From positions 3,100,001 through 3,164,000 of the forward strand of contig NC_007510.1 in NCBI RefSeq assembly GCF_000012945.1: 64,000 nt of DNA, given 5' to 3'. Positions 29,444 through 38,615 of this stretch are shown here, in pieces. Source of the DNA: Burkholderia lata. Lineage in GTDB: Bacteria; Pseudomonadota; Gammaproteobacteria; Burkholderiales; Burkholderiaceae. Each line of letters begins with the position of its first letter. The first letter of the stretch is position 1. The position numbers were made by a program, and so were the translations under genes. The notes beneath the pieces were generated by a model. That model did no database searches. It was given only the letters and a program-made list of their open reading frames with translations, and had not been told where the DNA came from.

Positions 29444-30208
29444 ATGGAGTCTCGTGTGTCTTCAAGACGCCTCTTCCGTCCGCTGCTCGCCGTTCTGATG
29501 TTCGGCAGCGCGGGCCTTATGAGCGCTGCCCAAGCGCAGACCAAGCCCACGGAGCAAGCGCACGCCCAGCAGGCGCCGCTCAAGGCACCCGATACCATGG
29601 CCGAGCGCGTGCGCGGCTGTACGGCCTGCCATGGCGTCCATGGCCAGGGCACGGACAACGACTACTTCCCGCGTCTTGCCGGCAAGCCGGCCGAGTACCT
29701 GTACAACCAGCTCGTCAACTTCCGTGACGGCCGGCGCAAGTACCCGCCGATGAACTACCTGCTGACGTACCTGAACGACGATTACCTGCGCGAGATGGCC
29801 GAGCATTTCTCGGCCGAACGCCCGCCGTACCCGGCGCCGGCGAAGCCGACGCTGCCGGCCGCGACGCTCGCGCGCGGCAAGCAGCTCGTCACGCAAGGCG
29901 ACCCGTCCCGCAAGCTGCCGGCCTGCGTGGCCTGCCACGGCGCGACGCTGACCGGCATGCAGCCGGCGATCCCGGGCCTGGTCGGCCTGCACGCCGACTA
30001 CCTGAGCGCGCAGATCGGTGCATGGCGCTCGGGCAACCGCCACGCGAAGGCGCCCGATTGCATGCATGACGTCGCTTCGAAGCTTTCCGACGAAGATGTG
30101 ACGGCCGTGACCGCATGGCTTGCCGCGCAACCGGCGCCCGCCAACCCCGTGCCGGCTCCGGCGCGTTCGATGAAGACTCCGCTCGCCTGCGGCAGCGAAC
30201 CGCAATAA
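29444..30208 (+). CDS. Diheme cytochrome c (c4-like)
   Basis: A 254-residue exported protein. A signal peptide (LLAVLMFGSAGLMSAAQAQ) is followed by two cytochrome c domains, each with one heme site: Cys59-Thr-Ala-Cys-His and Cys161-Val-Ala-Cys-His. Met ligands are likely within the TDNDYFPRLAGKPAEYLYNQL and PNPAIPGL-type segments. It forms an operon with the triheme cytochrome 19 bp downstream. Together they resemble periplasmic electron carriers that feed a terminal oxidase. No dehydrogenase or oxidase subunit is adjacent. Confidence 0.9.
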   Translation: MESRVSSRRLFRPLLAVLMFGSAGLMSAAQAQTKPTEQAHAQQAPLKAPDTMAERVRGCTACHGVHGQGTDNDYFPRLAGKPAEYLYNQLVNFRDGRRKYPPMNYLLTYLNDDYLREMAEHFSAERPPYPAPAKPTLPAATLARGKQLVTQGDPSRKLPACVACHGATLTGMQPAIPGLVGLHADYLSAQIGAWRSGNRHAKAPDCMHDVASKLSDEDVTAVTAWLAAQPAPANPVPAPARSMKTPLACGSEPQ

Positions 30209-30227
30209 GGCAAGGGAGACAGACACA

Positions 30228-31526
30228 ATGAAACGCAAGTCCCTGTTTGCACTCTCGGCCGTCGCGATCGTCGCGGCTGCCGCCCTCGTGCCGGTCCTGT
30301 GGCCGGGCAACGACACGCTGCACGGCGCCTCCGCTGTTGCGGCCACGCCGGCCGACCAGGCCGCGCTGATCAAGAAGGGCGAATACCTCGCGCGCGTCGG
30401 CGACTGTATCGCGTGCCACACCGTGCGCGGCGGCAAGTCGTTCGCGGGCGGCCTGCCGATGGCAACGCCGTTCGGCACGATGTACACGCCGAACATCACG
30501 CCGGACGACAAGGACGGCATCGGCAAGTGGACGTCGGACGACTTCTACCGCGCGATGCACACCGGCCGTTCGAAGGACGGCAGCCTGCTGTACCCGGGCT
30601 TCCCGTTCGCGAGCTACACGAAGGTCACGCGTTCGGATTCGGACGCGATCTACGCGTACCTGCGCTCGGTCGCGCCGGTATCGGTGCCGAGCCGTCCGCA
30701 TGAACTGAAGTTCCCGTTCAACAACCGCAACCTGCTGATCGGCTGGCGCACGCTGTTCTTCAAGGAAGGCGAGTACAAGCCGGATCCGACCAAGTCGGTC
30801 GAATGGAACCGCGGCGCGTACCTCGTCGAAGGCCTCGGCCACTGCTCGATGTGCCACACGTCGATCAACATGATGGGCGGCCCGGTGACGGGCTCGGCGT
30901 TCGCCGGCGGCCTGATCCCGCTGCAGAACTGGTATGCGCCGTCGCTGACGAACGACAAGGAACTCGGCCTCGGCGACTGGCACGTGCAGGAGCTGTCCGA
31001 CCTGCTGCAAGCCGGCGTATCGAACAAGGGCGCGGTGTTCGGCCCGATGGCCGACGTCGTGCACAACAGCCTGCAGTACATGACCGACGAAGATACGCGT
31101 GCGATGTCGACGTACCTGAAGTCGATCCCGCAGAAGGCTGAAGCGCCGAAGAACATGCAGTACGAGCCGTCGAAGCAGTTCGGCAACGCGCTGTTCGACC
31201 AGGGCAAGAAGATCTACGCGGACAACTGCGCGACCTGCCACGCCGAAAACGGCGCAGGCAAGCCGCCGTCGTATCCGCCGCTCGCGGGCAACCACTCGAT
31301 CATGATGGAATCGGCAGTCAACCCGATCCGCATGGTGCTGAACGGTGGCTATCCGCCGAGCACGTTCAAGAATCCGCGTCCTTACGGGATGCCGCCGTTC
31401 GCACAGTCGCTGTCGAACCAGGAAGTGGCGGCGGTCGTCACGTATATCCGGATGTCGTGGGGCAACAACGGTACGCCGATCTCGCCGCAACAGGTGAGCG
31501 ACCTGCGTTCCGCGCCGCTCGACTAA
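30228..31526 (+). CDS. Triheme membrane-anchored cytochrome c (dehydrogenase cytochrome subunit type)
   Basis: A 432-residue protein. An N-terminal hydrophobic helix (ALSAVAIVAAAALVPVLW) acts as signal or anchor. Three CxxCH sites follow at Cys60 (CIACH), Cys206 (CSMCH) and Cys334 (CATCH). This is the layout of the cytochrome subunit of gluconate, sorbitol or alcohol dehydrogenases (AdhB-like), which passes electrons to ubiquinone. The flavin or quinoprotein catalytic subunit is not beside it. AAGGGAG precedes the ATG. Second gene of the cytochrome operon, ending at a strong terminator. Confidence 0.92.
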   Translation: MKRKSLFALSAVAIVAAAALVPVLWPGNDTLHGASAVAATPADQAALIKKGEYLARVGDCIACHTVRGGKSFAGGLPMATPFGTMYTPNITPDDKDGIGKWTSDDFYRAMHTGRSKDGSLLYPGFPFASYTKVTRSDSDAIYAYLRSVAPVSVPSRPHELKFPFNNRNLLIGWRTLFFKEGEYKPDPTKSVEWNRGAYLVEGLGHCSMCHTSINMMGGPVTGSAFAGGLIPLQNWYAPSLTNDKELGLGDWHVQELSDLLQAGVSNKGAVFGPMADVVHNSLQYMTDEDTRAMSTYLKSIPQKAEAPKNMQYEPSKQFGNALFDQGKKIYADNCATCHAENGAGKPPSYPPLAGNHSIMMESAVNPIRMVLNGGYPPSTFKNPRPYGMPPFAQSLSNQEVAAVVTYIRMSWGNNGTPISPQQVSDLRSAPLD

Positions 31527-31544
31527 GAAGCGGCTGACACAAAC

Positions 31545-31582
31545 GGGGCGCGGCTGCGGGAAACCGCGGCCGCGCCCTTTTG
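31545..31582 (+). terminator. Rho-independent terminator after the cytochrome operon
   Basis: A long GC-rich stem GGGCGCGGCTGCGG/CCGCGGCCGCGCCC (one G-T pair) with a GAAA loop, then TTTT. The T-run begins the TTTTGCA repeat that follows. Confidence 0.88.
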
Positions 31583-31604
31583 CATTTTGCATTTTGCATT
31601 TTGC
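31578..31604 (+). repeat. Tandem heptamer TTTTGCA, 3.9 copies
   Basis: Units at 31578, 31585 and 31592 plus a partial unit at 31599. The repeat lies between the cytochrome terminator and the rhlE ribosome binding site and supplies extra T-runs. Short tandem units like this can vary in number. Confidence 0.85.
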
Positions 31605-31667
31605 GATGTCACCTCCCGCGCGGGCCGCGCGAGACGTCGCCGATCATAAAACTGAAGAGTGGTATCT

Positions 31668-33122
31668 ATGTCTTTCGAATCTCTCGGCTTGGCCGAACCG
31701 CTGGTCAAGGCGGTCAACGAGCTCGGCTACACGTCGCCGACTCCGATCCAGCAGCAGGCGATCCCGGCCGTCCTCGGCGGCGGCGACCTGCTCGCCGGCG
31801 CGCAGACGGGCACCGGCAAGACCGCCGGCTTCACGCTGCCGATCCTGCAACGCCTGCATACGTTCTACGCGGACAATCGCGGCGCGAAGCGCGCGGTGCG
31901 TGCGCTGATCCTCACGCCGACGCGCGAACTCGCCGCCCAGGTCGAGGAAAGCGTCCGTGCGTACAGCAAGTACCTGAAGCTGCGCTCGACCGTGATGTTC
32001 GGCGGCGTCAGCATCAATCCGCAGATCGATGCGCTCAAGCGCGGCGTCGACATCGTCGTCGCGACGCCGGGCCGCCTGCTCGATCACATGCAGCAGAAGA
32101 CGATCGACCTGTCGAATCTCGACATCCTCGTGCTCGACGAAGCCGACCGGATGCTCGACATGGGCTTCATCCACGACATCAAGCGCGTGCTCGCGAAGCT
32201 GCCGCCGCAGCGCCAGAACCTGCTGTTCTCGGCCACCTTCTCCGACGAGATCAAGGCGCTCGCCGACAGCCTGCTCGACTCGCCCGCGCTGATCGAGGTC
32301 GCACGCCGCAACACGACCGCCGAAAGCGTCGCGCAGAAGATTCACCCGGTCGACCGCGACCGCAAGCGCGAACTGCTCACGCACCTGATCCGCGAACACA
32401 ACTGGTTCCAGGTGCTCGTGTTCACCCGCACGAAGCACGGCGCGAACCGGCTTGCCGAGCAGCTGACGAAGGACGGCATCAGCGCGATGGCGATCCACGG
32501 CAACAAGAGCCAGTCGGCCCGTACGCGCGCGCTGGCCGAGTTCAAGAACAGCACGCTGCAGGTGCTCGTCGCAACCGATATCGCCGCGCGCGGGATCGAC
32601 ATCGACCAGCTGCCGCACGTCGTCAACTTCGACCTGCCGAACGTGCCGGAAGACTACGTGCACCGGATCGGCCGCACGGGCCGCGCGGGTGCGACCGGCG
32701 AAGCCGTGTCGCTCGTGTGCGTCGACGAAAAGCAGCTGCTGCGCGACATCGAGCGGCTGATCAAGCGCGAGATTCCGCAGGAAGTGATCGCGGGCTTCGA
32801 ACCCGATCCGCACGCGAAGCCGGAGCCGATCCAGCAGCGCCGCGGGCAGCAGCAGCCGCGCAGCGGTGGCGGTGGCGGCGGCAATCGCCAGCCGCGCGCA
32901 GGCGGCTCAGGCCAGCCGGCCGCGAAACGCGACGGCAATGCGCAACCGAAGGCTTCGCCGCAGAAGGCCGCGAAGCCGCGCGCGCAAGGGCAAGGCCAAG
33001 GCGGCGCCGGCGGCAGCGGCGGGCGTCCGGCCGGTGGCGGCAACAGCGCCCGCCCGGCGAACGGCAATGCCGCGCACCCGAACCGCAACCGTTCGTCGCG
33101 CAGCGGCCAGCGCGGTCACTGA
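31668..33122 (+). CDS. rhlE: DEAD-box RNA helicase, RhlE type
   Basis: A 484-residue protein. The helicase core has the Q motif ([28 protein letters not shown]), AQTGTGKT (motif I), [24 protein letters not shown], and the C-terminal [11 protein letters not shown] and [10 protein letters not shown] motifs. The last 110 residues are low complexity, rich in Gly/Gln/Arg/Ala, as in RhlE tails that bind RNA. The ATG at 31668 is preferred, with GAAGAG upstream, over a GTG nine bases earlier. It ends 7 bp into the convergent gene at 33116. Confidence 0.93.
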   Translation: MSFESLGLAEPLVKAVNELGYTSPTPIQQQAIPAVLGGGDLLAGAQTGTGKTAGFTLPILQRLHTFYADNRGAKRAVRALILTPTRELAAQVEESVRAYSKYLKLRSTVMFGGVSINPQIDALKRGVDIVVATPGRLLDHMQQKTIDLSNLDILVLDEADRMLDMGFIHDIKRVLAKLPPQRQNLLFSATFSDEIKALADSLLDSPALIEVARRNTTAESVAQKIHPVDRDRKRELLTHLIREHNWFQVLVFTRTKHGANRLAEQLTKDGISAMAIHGNKSQSARTRALAEFKNSTLQVLVATDIAARGIDIDQLPHVVNFDLPNVPEDYVHRIGRTGRAGATGEAVSLVCVDEKQLLRDIERLIKREIPQEVIAGFEPDPHAKPEPIQQRRGQQQPRSGGGGGGNRQPRAGGSGQPAAKRDGNAQPKASPQKAAKPRAQGQGQGGAGGSGGRPAGGGNSARPANGNAAHPNRNRSSRSGQRGH

Positions 33123-33622
33123 AGCCGTGCGGCTGCGCGCCGCAGGTGCTCGACCTGGCGTTGCCAGCGTGCGAGCACCGCGGCGCGCTCCCCTTCCAGC
33201 GTGAACGTGACGCCTGTCGCGAGACGCGCATAGCCGACCCGCTGCGCATCGCCGTGCGCGATCGTCGCAGCGAATCCGGCCAGTCCGCCGAAGTCTCCTT
33301 CGAGCGGCGCCATCCTCAATTGCGCCTGAAAGAACGCGCCGTCCGCGACGAGCGTCAACGCGGCCGACCGCCGTTGCGCGATCGCGCGCGCCGCACGCGA
33401 TTGCGGCCAGAGCGCCAGCAGCAGCGTGCGCGCATCGTGTGCGTAGATCTCGCCGACGCCGAGCAGCGTCGTGCGCAACTGGCCGTCGTCGGTTGCGACG
33501 ATCAGCGATGCGGCGAAGTCGGCATGACGTTCGAGCGCCGTGCCGTCGAACAACGAAACGACGGCCGGCGGCCACGCATCGAACGTCCATTGTTCGAGCG
33601 CGTGGCGATGGGTATCGGTCAT
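33116..33622 (-). CDS. Conserved hypothetical protein, possible split-barrel flavin-binding fold
   Basis: A 168-residue protein that opens [17 protein letters not shown]. The pattern [46 protein letters not shown] followed by [17 protein letters not shown] resembles the pyridoxamine-phosphate-oxidase-like split barrel, but this is weak. No signal peptide or membrane helix. It overlaps the rhlE end by 7 bp, tail to tail. Coding is supported by codon bias; the function is unknown. Confidence 0.7.
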   Translation of the reverse strand: MTDTHRHALEQWTFDAWPPAVVSLFDGTALERHADFAASLIVATDDGQLRTTLLGVGEIYAHDARTLLLALWPQSRAARAIAQRRSAALTLVADGAFFQAQLRMAPLEGDFGGLAGFAATIAHGDAQRVGYARLATGVTFTLEGERAAVLARWQRQVEHLRRAAARLQ

Positions 33623-33692
33623 GATGGCGTGGCCCCGGTGGAAAGCGGATGAAGATGCCGCAGCATACGCGCGCCGGGCCGCGCCGCGGCGA

Positions 33693-34520
33693 TCAGCGCA
33701 GGAACACGTGCCGCGTGATCTTGGTGAGCGGATAGTGGACGCCCGGCTGGATCTTCGCGGGCAGGTCGAGCGGCTTGAGCAGCATCTTCACGCACATGTC
33801 GGCCGACAGGTTGCGCCGCACGAGCGTGCTGATGCGCGCGGCGCGCTCGCGGTTGTACTGGCTGTCGCCGACACGATCCGGATAGCGGACCGCGAACACG
33901 TGGCGCAGCGCGATCTCGGAATCCTCGTTCTTGATTTCCATCACGCGGCGCGCCAGCGCGCCGAGCACCGCGAGCCGGCCATTGCCTTCGAGCTGGTTGT
34001 ACTTCTTGAAGAACTTGAAGAAGTGCTTGTAGTGGCGCACTTCGTCCGTGCGGATGTTGTCGGTGATTTCCTTCAGCACGGGCTCGTCCGAGCACTCGTT
34101 GATCGCGCGATAGAGCGTGGCCGTGCCCGTCTCGACGACGCAGCGCGCGACCATCTCGAGCGCGCGGGTCTTCTCGAACGCCTCGACCTTGCAGGTCTTC
34201 GAATACTCGGCGAAGAAATTCGCGAACGCGGTATCCCAGTCGAACTCCGGCCACACGTGCGCGATGTACGCCTTCAACGCACGCCCGTGCTGCAATTCTT
34301 CGTGCTCCCATGCATTGTTGAGCCATGCGGAGACTTCCGGATCGTCGTTGAAGAACTGGCTCAGATTGCTCGTGTAGAGATCCGAGCCGCTTTCGATGAA
34401 CGACGACGCGCACAGCAGCAACAACAGATCCTCGTTCGCGGCGGCACGTTGACGATCGATCCGGTTCAGGTCGATGTCCTCGATTCGCCACGGCATCACA
34501 TGCGTCGTTTTGGTGTCCAT
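33693..34520 (-). CDS. Ferritin-like di-iron protein
   Basis: A 275-residue helical protein. Candidate di-iron ligands are Glu in SSFIESGSD, the NAWEHEELQHGRAL motif (ExxH), Glu in VVETGTATLY, and TDEVRHYKHF (ExxH), the arrangement of a four-helix ferritin/RNR-like bundle. The ATG at 34520 (MDTKTTHVMPWRIEDIDL) has a GAG-rich stretch upstream. It is conserved in Burkholderia without an assigned role; an oxidase or oxygenase function is possible. Monocistronic. Confidence 0.82.
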   Translation of the reverse strand: MDTKTTHVMPWRIEDIDLNRIDRQRAAANEDLLLLLCASSFIESGSDLYTSNLSQFFNDDPEVSAWLNNAWEHEELQHGRALKAYIAHVWPEFDWDTAFANFFAEYSKTCKVEAFEKTRALEMVARCVVETGTATLYRAINECSDEPVLKEITDNIRTDEVRHYKHFFKFFKKYNQLEGNGRLAVLGALARRVMEIKNEDSEIALRHVFAVRYPDRVGDSQYNRERAARISTLVRRNLSADMCVKMLLKPLDLPAKIQPGVHYPLTKITRHVFLR

Positions 34521-34847
34521 GGTGGTGCGCTCCCAGTCGTCGCGCGGGGGCCGGCCCATGCCTTCGGCACAGGCGCCAACCGTCCCGCAGGCGGCGTTTT
34601 ACTTGCGTTTATAGTGGATTGGTCCGGCCGAACCATGCTGGCATCTTAGCCGGACTTTGATGTTCGTGCTCCAGAGCACTGACCATACCGGACGAGCGCA
34701 GTTCCACGGCGTCTGTTGCCGTTCGTTAGACGAGTCCTTCAAACCGCTTGCGCCCGCTCGGCGATACGGGCTGCCGCAAACGAAACGGGCGGCCATCCGG
34801 CCGCCCGCGAAGCGCACGACATGCCGGCGAAAGCCGGCAGCAATCCA
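34521..34847. other. Gene-free interval
   Basis: About 330 bp between the ferritin-like gene and the 3' end of the gamma-glutamyltransferase gene. Nothing recognisable was found: no hairpin with T-run, no tRNA, and short frames lack ribosome binding sites. Confidence 0.4.
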
Positions 34848-36488
34848 TCAGAAACCGGCCGCCAGACCGTCGCGCCGGCTGTCGCTCGCGGCCACGTAGC
34901 CACGCTCGCGATCGTCGCGGTCGAGACGCCAGATGAACTGCCCCGAACCGAAATCCATGTAAGGATCGTCGATCGACTTGATCGTATGGCCACGTGCGGT
35001 CAGCGCATCGACAGTCGCGCGATTCATCGTTGCCTCGACGTCGAGCGTGAAGTCGCGGTTGACCTTCCAGCGCGGCGCATCGCAGGCAGCCTGCGGTTGT
35101 TGCCCGTAGCCAAGCATCCGCACGACAGTCTGCAGGTGGCCTTGCGGCTGCATGTCGCCACCCATCACGCCGAAGCTCATCACGGCCTCGGTGCGACCGT
35201 CGACCTCCTCGGTGACGAACGCCGGGATGATCGTGTGGAACGGCCGCTTGCCGCCCGCGACGACGTTCGGCGAAGCCGGATCCATCGAGAAGCCGTGCCC
35301 GCGATTCTGCAGCGCGATGCCGGTGCCGGGCACCACGAGCCCCGAGCCGAAGCCCATGTAGTTCGACTGGATGAAGCTCACCATCATCCCGCGCTCGTCG
35401 GCCGCCGACAGGTAGACCGTGCCGCCCGAATGCGGCCGGCCGGCGCCGAAATGCGTCGCGCGCGCGGGATCGATCAGCTTCGCGCGTTCGGCGAGATACG
35501 CATCGTCGAGCATCTGTTCAGGGGTGACCTCCATCGCGCGCGGATCGGCGACGTAGCGATAGACATCGGCGAACGCGAGCTTCATCGCCTCGATCTGCAG
35601 ATGCTGCGAGTCGACCGAATCGACTGGCCATTCGGTCAGGCCCGCGTGCTCGGCGATGCCGAGCGCGATCAGCGCCGCGATGCCCTGCCCGTTCGGCGGA
35701 ATCTCGTGGATCGTGTGACGGCCGAAGCGCTTGCCGATCGGCTCGACCCATTCCGGCCGGTAAGCATGCAGGTCGGCCGCGGTCAGCGCGCCGCCGCCTT
35801 CGCGGGAGAACGCGGCGATGCGCTCGGCGAGCACGCCCTCGTAGAACGCGCGGGCGCCTTCCTTCTGCAGCGTGCGCAGCGTCTGCGCATGGCCCGGCAG
35901 GCACACGCGCTCGCCCACCTGCGGTGCGCGGCCGTGCGGCATGAAGGTATCCGCGAAACCCGGCAGCCCCTTGAGTTCCGGCACCGCGGCCGCCCACTTG
36001 TGCGCGACGATCGGCGGCACCGCATAGCCGCGCTCCGCGATCTCGATCGCCGGCTCGAGCAGGTCCGCGAACGGCAGCGAACCGAACTTCGCATGCAGCG
36101 CTTCCCAGCCCGCGATCACGCCCGGCACGGTGACGGTATCCCAGCCGCGCGTCGGCTTGTTCGCGATGCCGTTGCCCGCCTCGCCGTGGCGCTTGCGGAA
36201 ATAGTCGACGTTCCACGCGGCCGGCCCGACGCCCGACGCGTTCAGCCCGGACAATCGCTCACCGTCCCACACGAGCGCGAACGCGTCGCCGCCGAGCCCG
36301 CACGATACGGGCTCGACGACCGTGAGCGCGGCGGCAGCGGCCAGCGCCGCGTCGACCGCGTTGCCGCCCTTCCACAGCATCCGCAGCCCGGCCTGCGCAG
36401 CGAGCGGGTGCGACGTCGACACGACGTTGCGTGCAAACACCGGAATGCGGGTCGTCGGATACGGGTTGTGCCAGTTGAAGCCAGTCAT
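34848..36488 (-). CDS. ggt: Gamma-glutamyltransferase family protein
   Basis: A 546-residue Ntn-hydrolase that would self-cleave before Thr357 in HSGGTVYLSAADERG to give large and small subunits. Supporting segments are GGNAVDAALAAAAALTVVEP, SCGLGGDAFALVWDG and the small-subunit GLVVPGTGIALQNRG. No signal peptide is seen at the chosen ATG (36488, MTGFNWHNPYPTT), so it is the cytoplasmic YwrD/CapD-like type rather than periplasmic GGT. It is divergent from glpR with a 222-bp gap. The substrate could be glutathione, other gamma-glutamyl compounds, or cephalosporin-type amides. Confidence 0.9.
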   Translation of the reverse strand: MTGFNWHNPYPTTRIPVFARNVVSTSHPLAAQAGLRMLWKGGNAVDAALAAAAALTVVEPVSCGLGGDAFALVWDGERLSGLNASGVGPAAWNVDYFRKRHGEAGNGIANKPTRGWDTVTVPGVIAGWEALHAKFGSLPFADLLEPAIEIAERGYAVPPIVAHKWAAAVPELKGLPGFADTFMPHGRAPQVGERVCLPGHAQTLRTLQKEGARAFYEGVLAERIAAFSREGGGALTAADLHAYRPEWVEPIGKRFGRHTIHEIPPNGQGIAALIALGIAEHAGLTEWPVDSVDSQHLQIEAMKLAFADVYRYVADPRAMEVTPEQMLDDAYLAERAKLIDPARATHFGAGRPHSGGTVYLSAADERGMMVSFIQSNYMGFGSGLVVPGTGIALQNRGHGFSMDPASPNVVAGGKRPFHTIIPAFVTEEVDGRTEAVMSFGVMGGDMQPQGHLQTVVRMLGYGQQPQAACDAPRWKVNRDFTLDVEATMNRATVDALTARGHTIKSIDDPYMDFGSGQFIWRLDRDDRERGYVAASDSRRDGLAAGF

Positions 36489-36584
36489 CGATTCCACCTC
36501 GTCGAAAGCTGAATGAACGCGCCGGACGCGCGCCCGCGTGCGCGGGCAATCCGCCATTGCAGCGCGATCGGCACAATCGCACAA

Positions 36585-36624
36585 ATTCATTTATCACATG
36601 AATCAATGCTATTTCTGCATGAAT
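36585..36624. promoter_or_regulatory. ATGAAT repeats between ggt and glpR
   Basis: The inverted repeat ATTCAT-N7-ATGAAT (36585-36603) and a third ATGAAT at 36619-36624 lie in an AT-rich patch of the divergent gap. Possible operator; the cognate regulator is unknown, and GlpR would be expected to use a different site. Confidence 0.4.
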
Positions 36625-36710
36625 GCCGGGCGACCGTGCGGGCCGGGCCGGCCTAACGTCGTTGCCGCCCTTACAATACTCGCTCCGTCTCACGACACGA
36701 CCATCGAGCC

Positions 36711-37490
36711 ATGACCCGAGATCCCCGCCTCACCCTCAACGCGCGCCAGCAGGAACTGCTCGAATGGGTGCAGCGCGACGGCTTCGTGACCGTCGACGAT
36801 CTCGCCGCGCATTTCGCGGTGACGCCGCAGACGATCCGGCGCGACGTGAACTGGCTCGCCGACCTGAACCTGCTGCGCCGCTACCACGGCGGCGCGAGCC
36901 TGCCGACCAGCTCGGAGAACGTGTCGTACACGGCCCGACAGCGGATGTTCCACGACGAGAAGCGGCGCATCGCGGCGCTCGCGGCATCGCACATTCCCGA
37001 CCAGGCGTCGCTGTTCATCAACCTCGGCACGACCACCGAGGAAGTCGCCCGCGCGCTGAACCGCCACCACGGGCTGCACGTGATCACGAACAACCTGAAC
37101 GTCGCGTCGATGATGAGCGGCTACCCCGACTGCGAGGTGCTGATCACCGGCGGCATCGTGCGGCCGTGGGACAAGGGGATCGTCGGCGAACTCGCGATCG
37201 ACTTCATCCGCCAGTTCAAGGTCGACTACGCGATCATCGGCACGTCGGCGATCGAGGCCGACGGCACGCTGCGCGACTTCGACACGCGCGAAGTGCGCGT
37301 GGCCGAGGCGATCATGCAGCATGCGCGCACCGTCTATCTCGTGACCGACCATTCGAAGGTCGGCCGCCCCGCGCTGGTGCGCCAGGGCCACCTGAGCCAG
37401 GTACACGCGCTCTTCACCGACAAGCCGCTGCCGCCCGAGATGGCCGACACCGTCGCGGCCGCCGGCACCCAGGTGTACGTCGCGGAGTGA
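36711..37490 (+). CDS. glpR: Glycerol-3-phosphate regulon repressor
   Basis: A 259-residue DeoR-family regulator. The wHTH is GFVTVDDLAAHFAVTPQTIRRDVNWLADLNLLRRYHGGASLP, and the effector domain includes LFINLGTTTEEVARAL, HVITNNLNVASMM and VYLVTDHSKVGRPA. It aligns closely with E. coli GlpR in sequence and length. The structural genes glpD, glpK and glpF begin 1.1 kb downstream, and a GlpR-like site lies before glpD. The ATG at 36711 gives MTRDPRLTLNARQQELLEW. Confidence 0.92.
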   Translation: MTRDPRLTLNARQQELLEWVQRDGFVTVDDLAAHFAVTPQTIRRDVNWLADLNLLRRYHGGASLPTSSENVSYTARQRMFHDEKRRIAALAASHIPDQASLFINLGTTTEEVARALNRHHGLHVITNNLNVASMMSGYPDCEVLITGGIVRPWDKGIVGELAIDFIRQFKVDYAIIGTSAIEADGTLRDFDTREVRVAEAIMQHARTVYLVTDHSKVGRPALVRQGHLSQVHALFTDKPLPPEMADTVAAAGTQVYVAE

Positions 37491-37793
37491 TCGCGCCGAT
37501 GCTGCACCGCACCTGAAACTTCAAGTGAAATCAAGAAGTTGGCGCTGCAAGCGAACCGCTTGCGCGTGGCCCGGCTGTCAAAGGGAAAATTAACGGGGCA
37601 CGATTTGTCGTTGCCTGCGCGCTCGACTAGACTCCAGTTCCCCGGCCCGTTCCGCCGTTCCGCCTGTGCCAGGGCGCGGACGAATGACATGGCCGGCGAA
37701 TGCAGCTTTTCCCCCCAAGCCATACCCCGACGGGTATCGCGCGTCGGCTTTTGCGCCGGGCGCGCGGGCTGACTGGTCGCCATGGAGAGAACG

Positions 37794-37991
37794 ATGCTGA
37801 GTCCGCATGAATTCGCCACGCTATTGCTTGTGAAGGACGCTCCCGATCAAACCCACATGGATCGGGACGAGATCGACGCACTGCTCGAACAGCAGCTCGT
37901 TCGCCTGGAAGGACTCGGATCGGGGCGCAAATACTGCGTGACCGAGACCGGCGACGCCGCGCTGCGATCCATCAAATACCGCTATTCGTAA
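37794..37991 (+). CDS. Small hypothetical protein, winged-helix-like
   Basis: A 65-residue protein, MLSPHEFATLLLVKDAPDQT onward. GGAGAG ends four bases before the ATG at 37794, which is preferred over the in-frame ATG at 37782 that overlaps the ribosome site. The segment DRDEIDALLEQQLVRLEGLGSG followed by KYCVTETGDAAL resembles the recognition helix and wing of MarR/PadR-type folds, but it lacks a full domain. It lies between glpR and a lipoprotein gene; the function is unknown. Confidence 0.7.
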   Translation: MLSPHEFATLLLVKDAPDQTHMDRDEIDALLEQQLVRLEGLGSGRKYCVTETGDAALRSIKYRYS

Positions 37992-38084
37992 AACCACACC
38001 GCTCGTGACCTGACCGCGCCGCCCGCATGCCGGGCCGCGCGGCCATTCCCGTTTCCCGCTCGCCGCAGCCTTCCTCAGCCTGCC

Positions 38085-38453
38085 TCAGCCGCCGCGCAGC
38101 GTCGGATCGACCGCCGCCCGCCAGCTGATGGCCTGTGCGCGCGCACCGTTGAAATACGCGATCCAGCCGGCACGCGTCGCCGCGTCAGGCGCCGCATAGT
38201 GCGTCGAAAGTTCGTTTACGAACGCACAATAGTTCGCTTCGGTCAGCCCGCGATACCGTTTCGCGACGTACGCGTCATACAGCGTCGAGTAGACCGGCTG
38301 CGCGTCCGCGCCCCAATCCCGTGCCGTGCCGCCGCACGACGTCTGCAGGTCGACGAACGACGGCGTGCGCCAGTTGCCGACGAGCGGCGGCATGCCGGCC
38401 GTGCATCCCGCCAGAAGGACGGCACACACGCCGGCCCACATCCCAATACGCAT
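38085..38453 (-). CDS. Small lipoprotein, unknown function
   Basis: A 122-residue protein. The signal MRIGMWAGVCAVLLAGC ends in a perfect lipobox (LLAGC). The mature part has two further cysteines (LQTSCGGTA and EANYCAFV) and many Tyr/Ala, with no domain recognised. It is divergent from glpD, with a 162-bp AT-rich gap that holds the GlpR-like site. Confidence 0.75.
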   Translation of the reverse strand: MRIGMWAGVCAVLLAGCTAGMPPLVGNWRTPSFVDLQTSCGGTARDWGADAQPVYSTLYDAYVAKRYRGLTEANYCAFVNELSTHYAAPDAATRAGWIAYFNGARAQAISWRAAVDPTLRGG

Positions 38454-38540
38454 GATTCACCTCGTGAAACGGTCGATTCCGCCAGTATCGTCCGGGATCG
38501 CGCCGCGCGCTACTGGCCCCGCTTTATCGAACTTTACTTT

Positions 38541-38576
38541 TTCGATTTCGTTCGTTAAATTTCGAATTCGAACATT
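38541..38576 (+). promoter_or_regulatory. GlpR operator-like sites upstream of glpD
   Basis: AAATTTCGAATTCGAACATT at 38557-38576 has the perfect core palindrome TTCGAATTCGAA and matches the E. coli GlpR consensus (as I recall it, WATKYTCGWTAWCGARMATW) at 17 of 20 positions. Further TTCG half-sites at 38541, 38547 and 38551 suggest a second, weaker site beside it. The site ends 39 bp before the glpD start. Confidence 0.65.
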
Positions 38577-38615
38577 TTCTGTTCAACCATTTCCATCAGA
38601 CGATAAGGACAGCAG

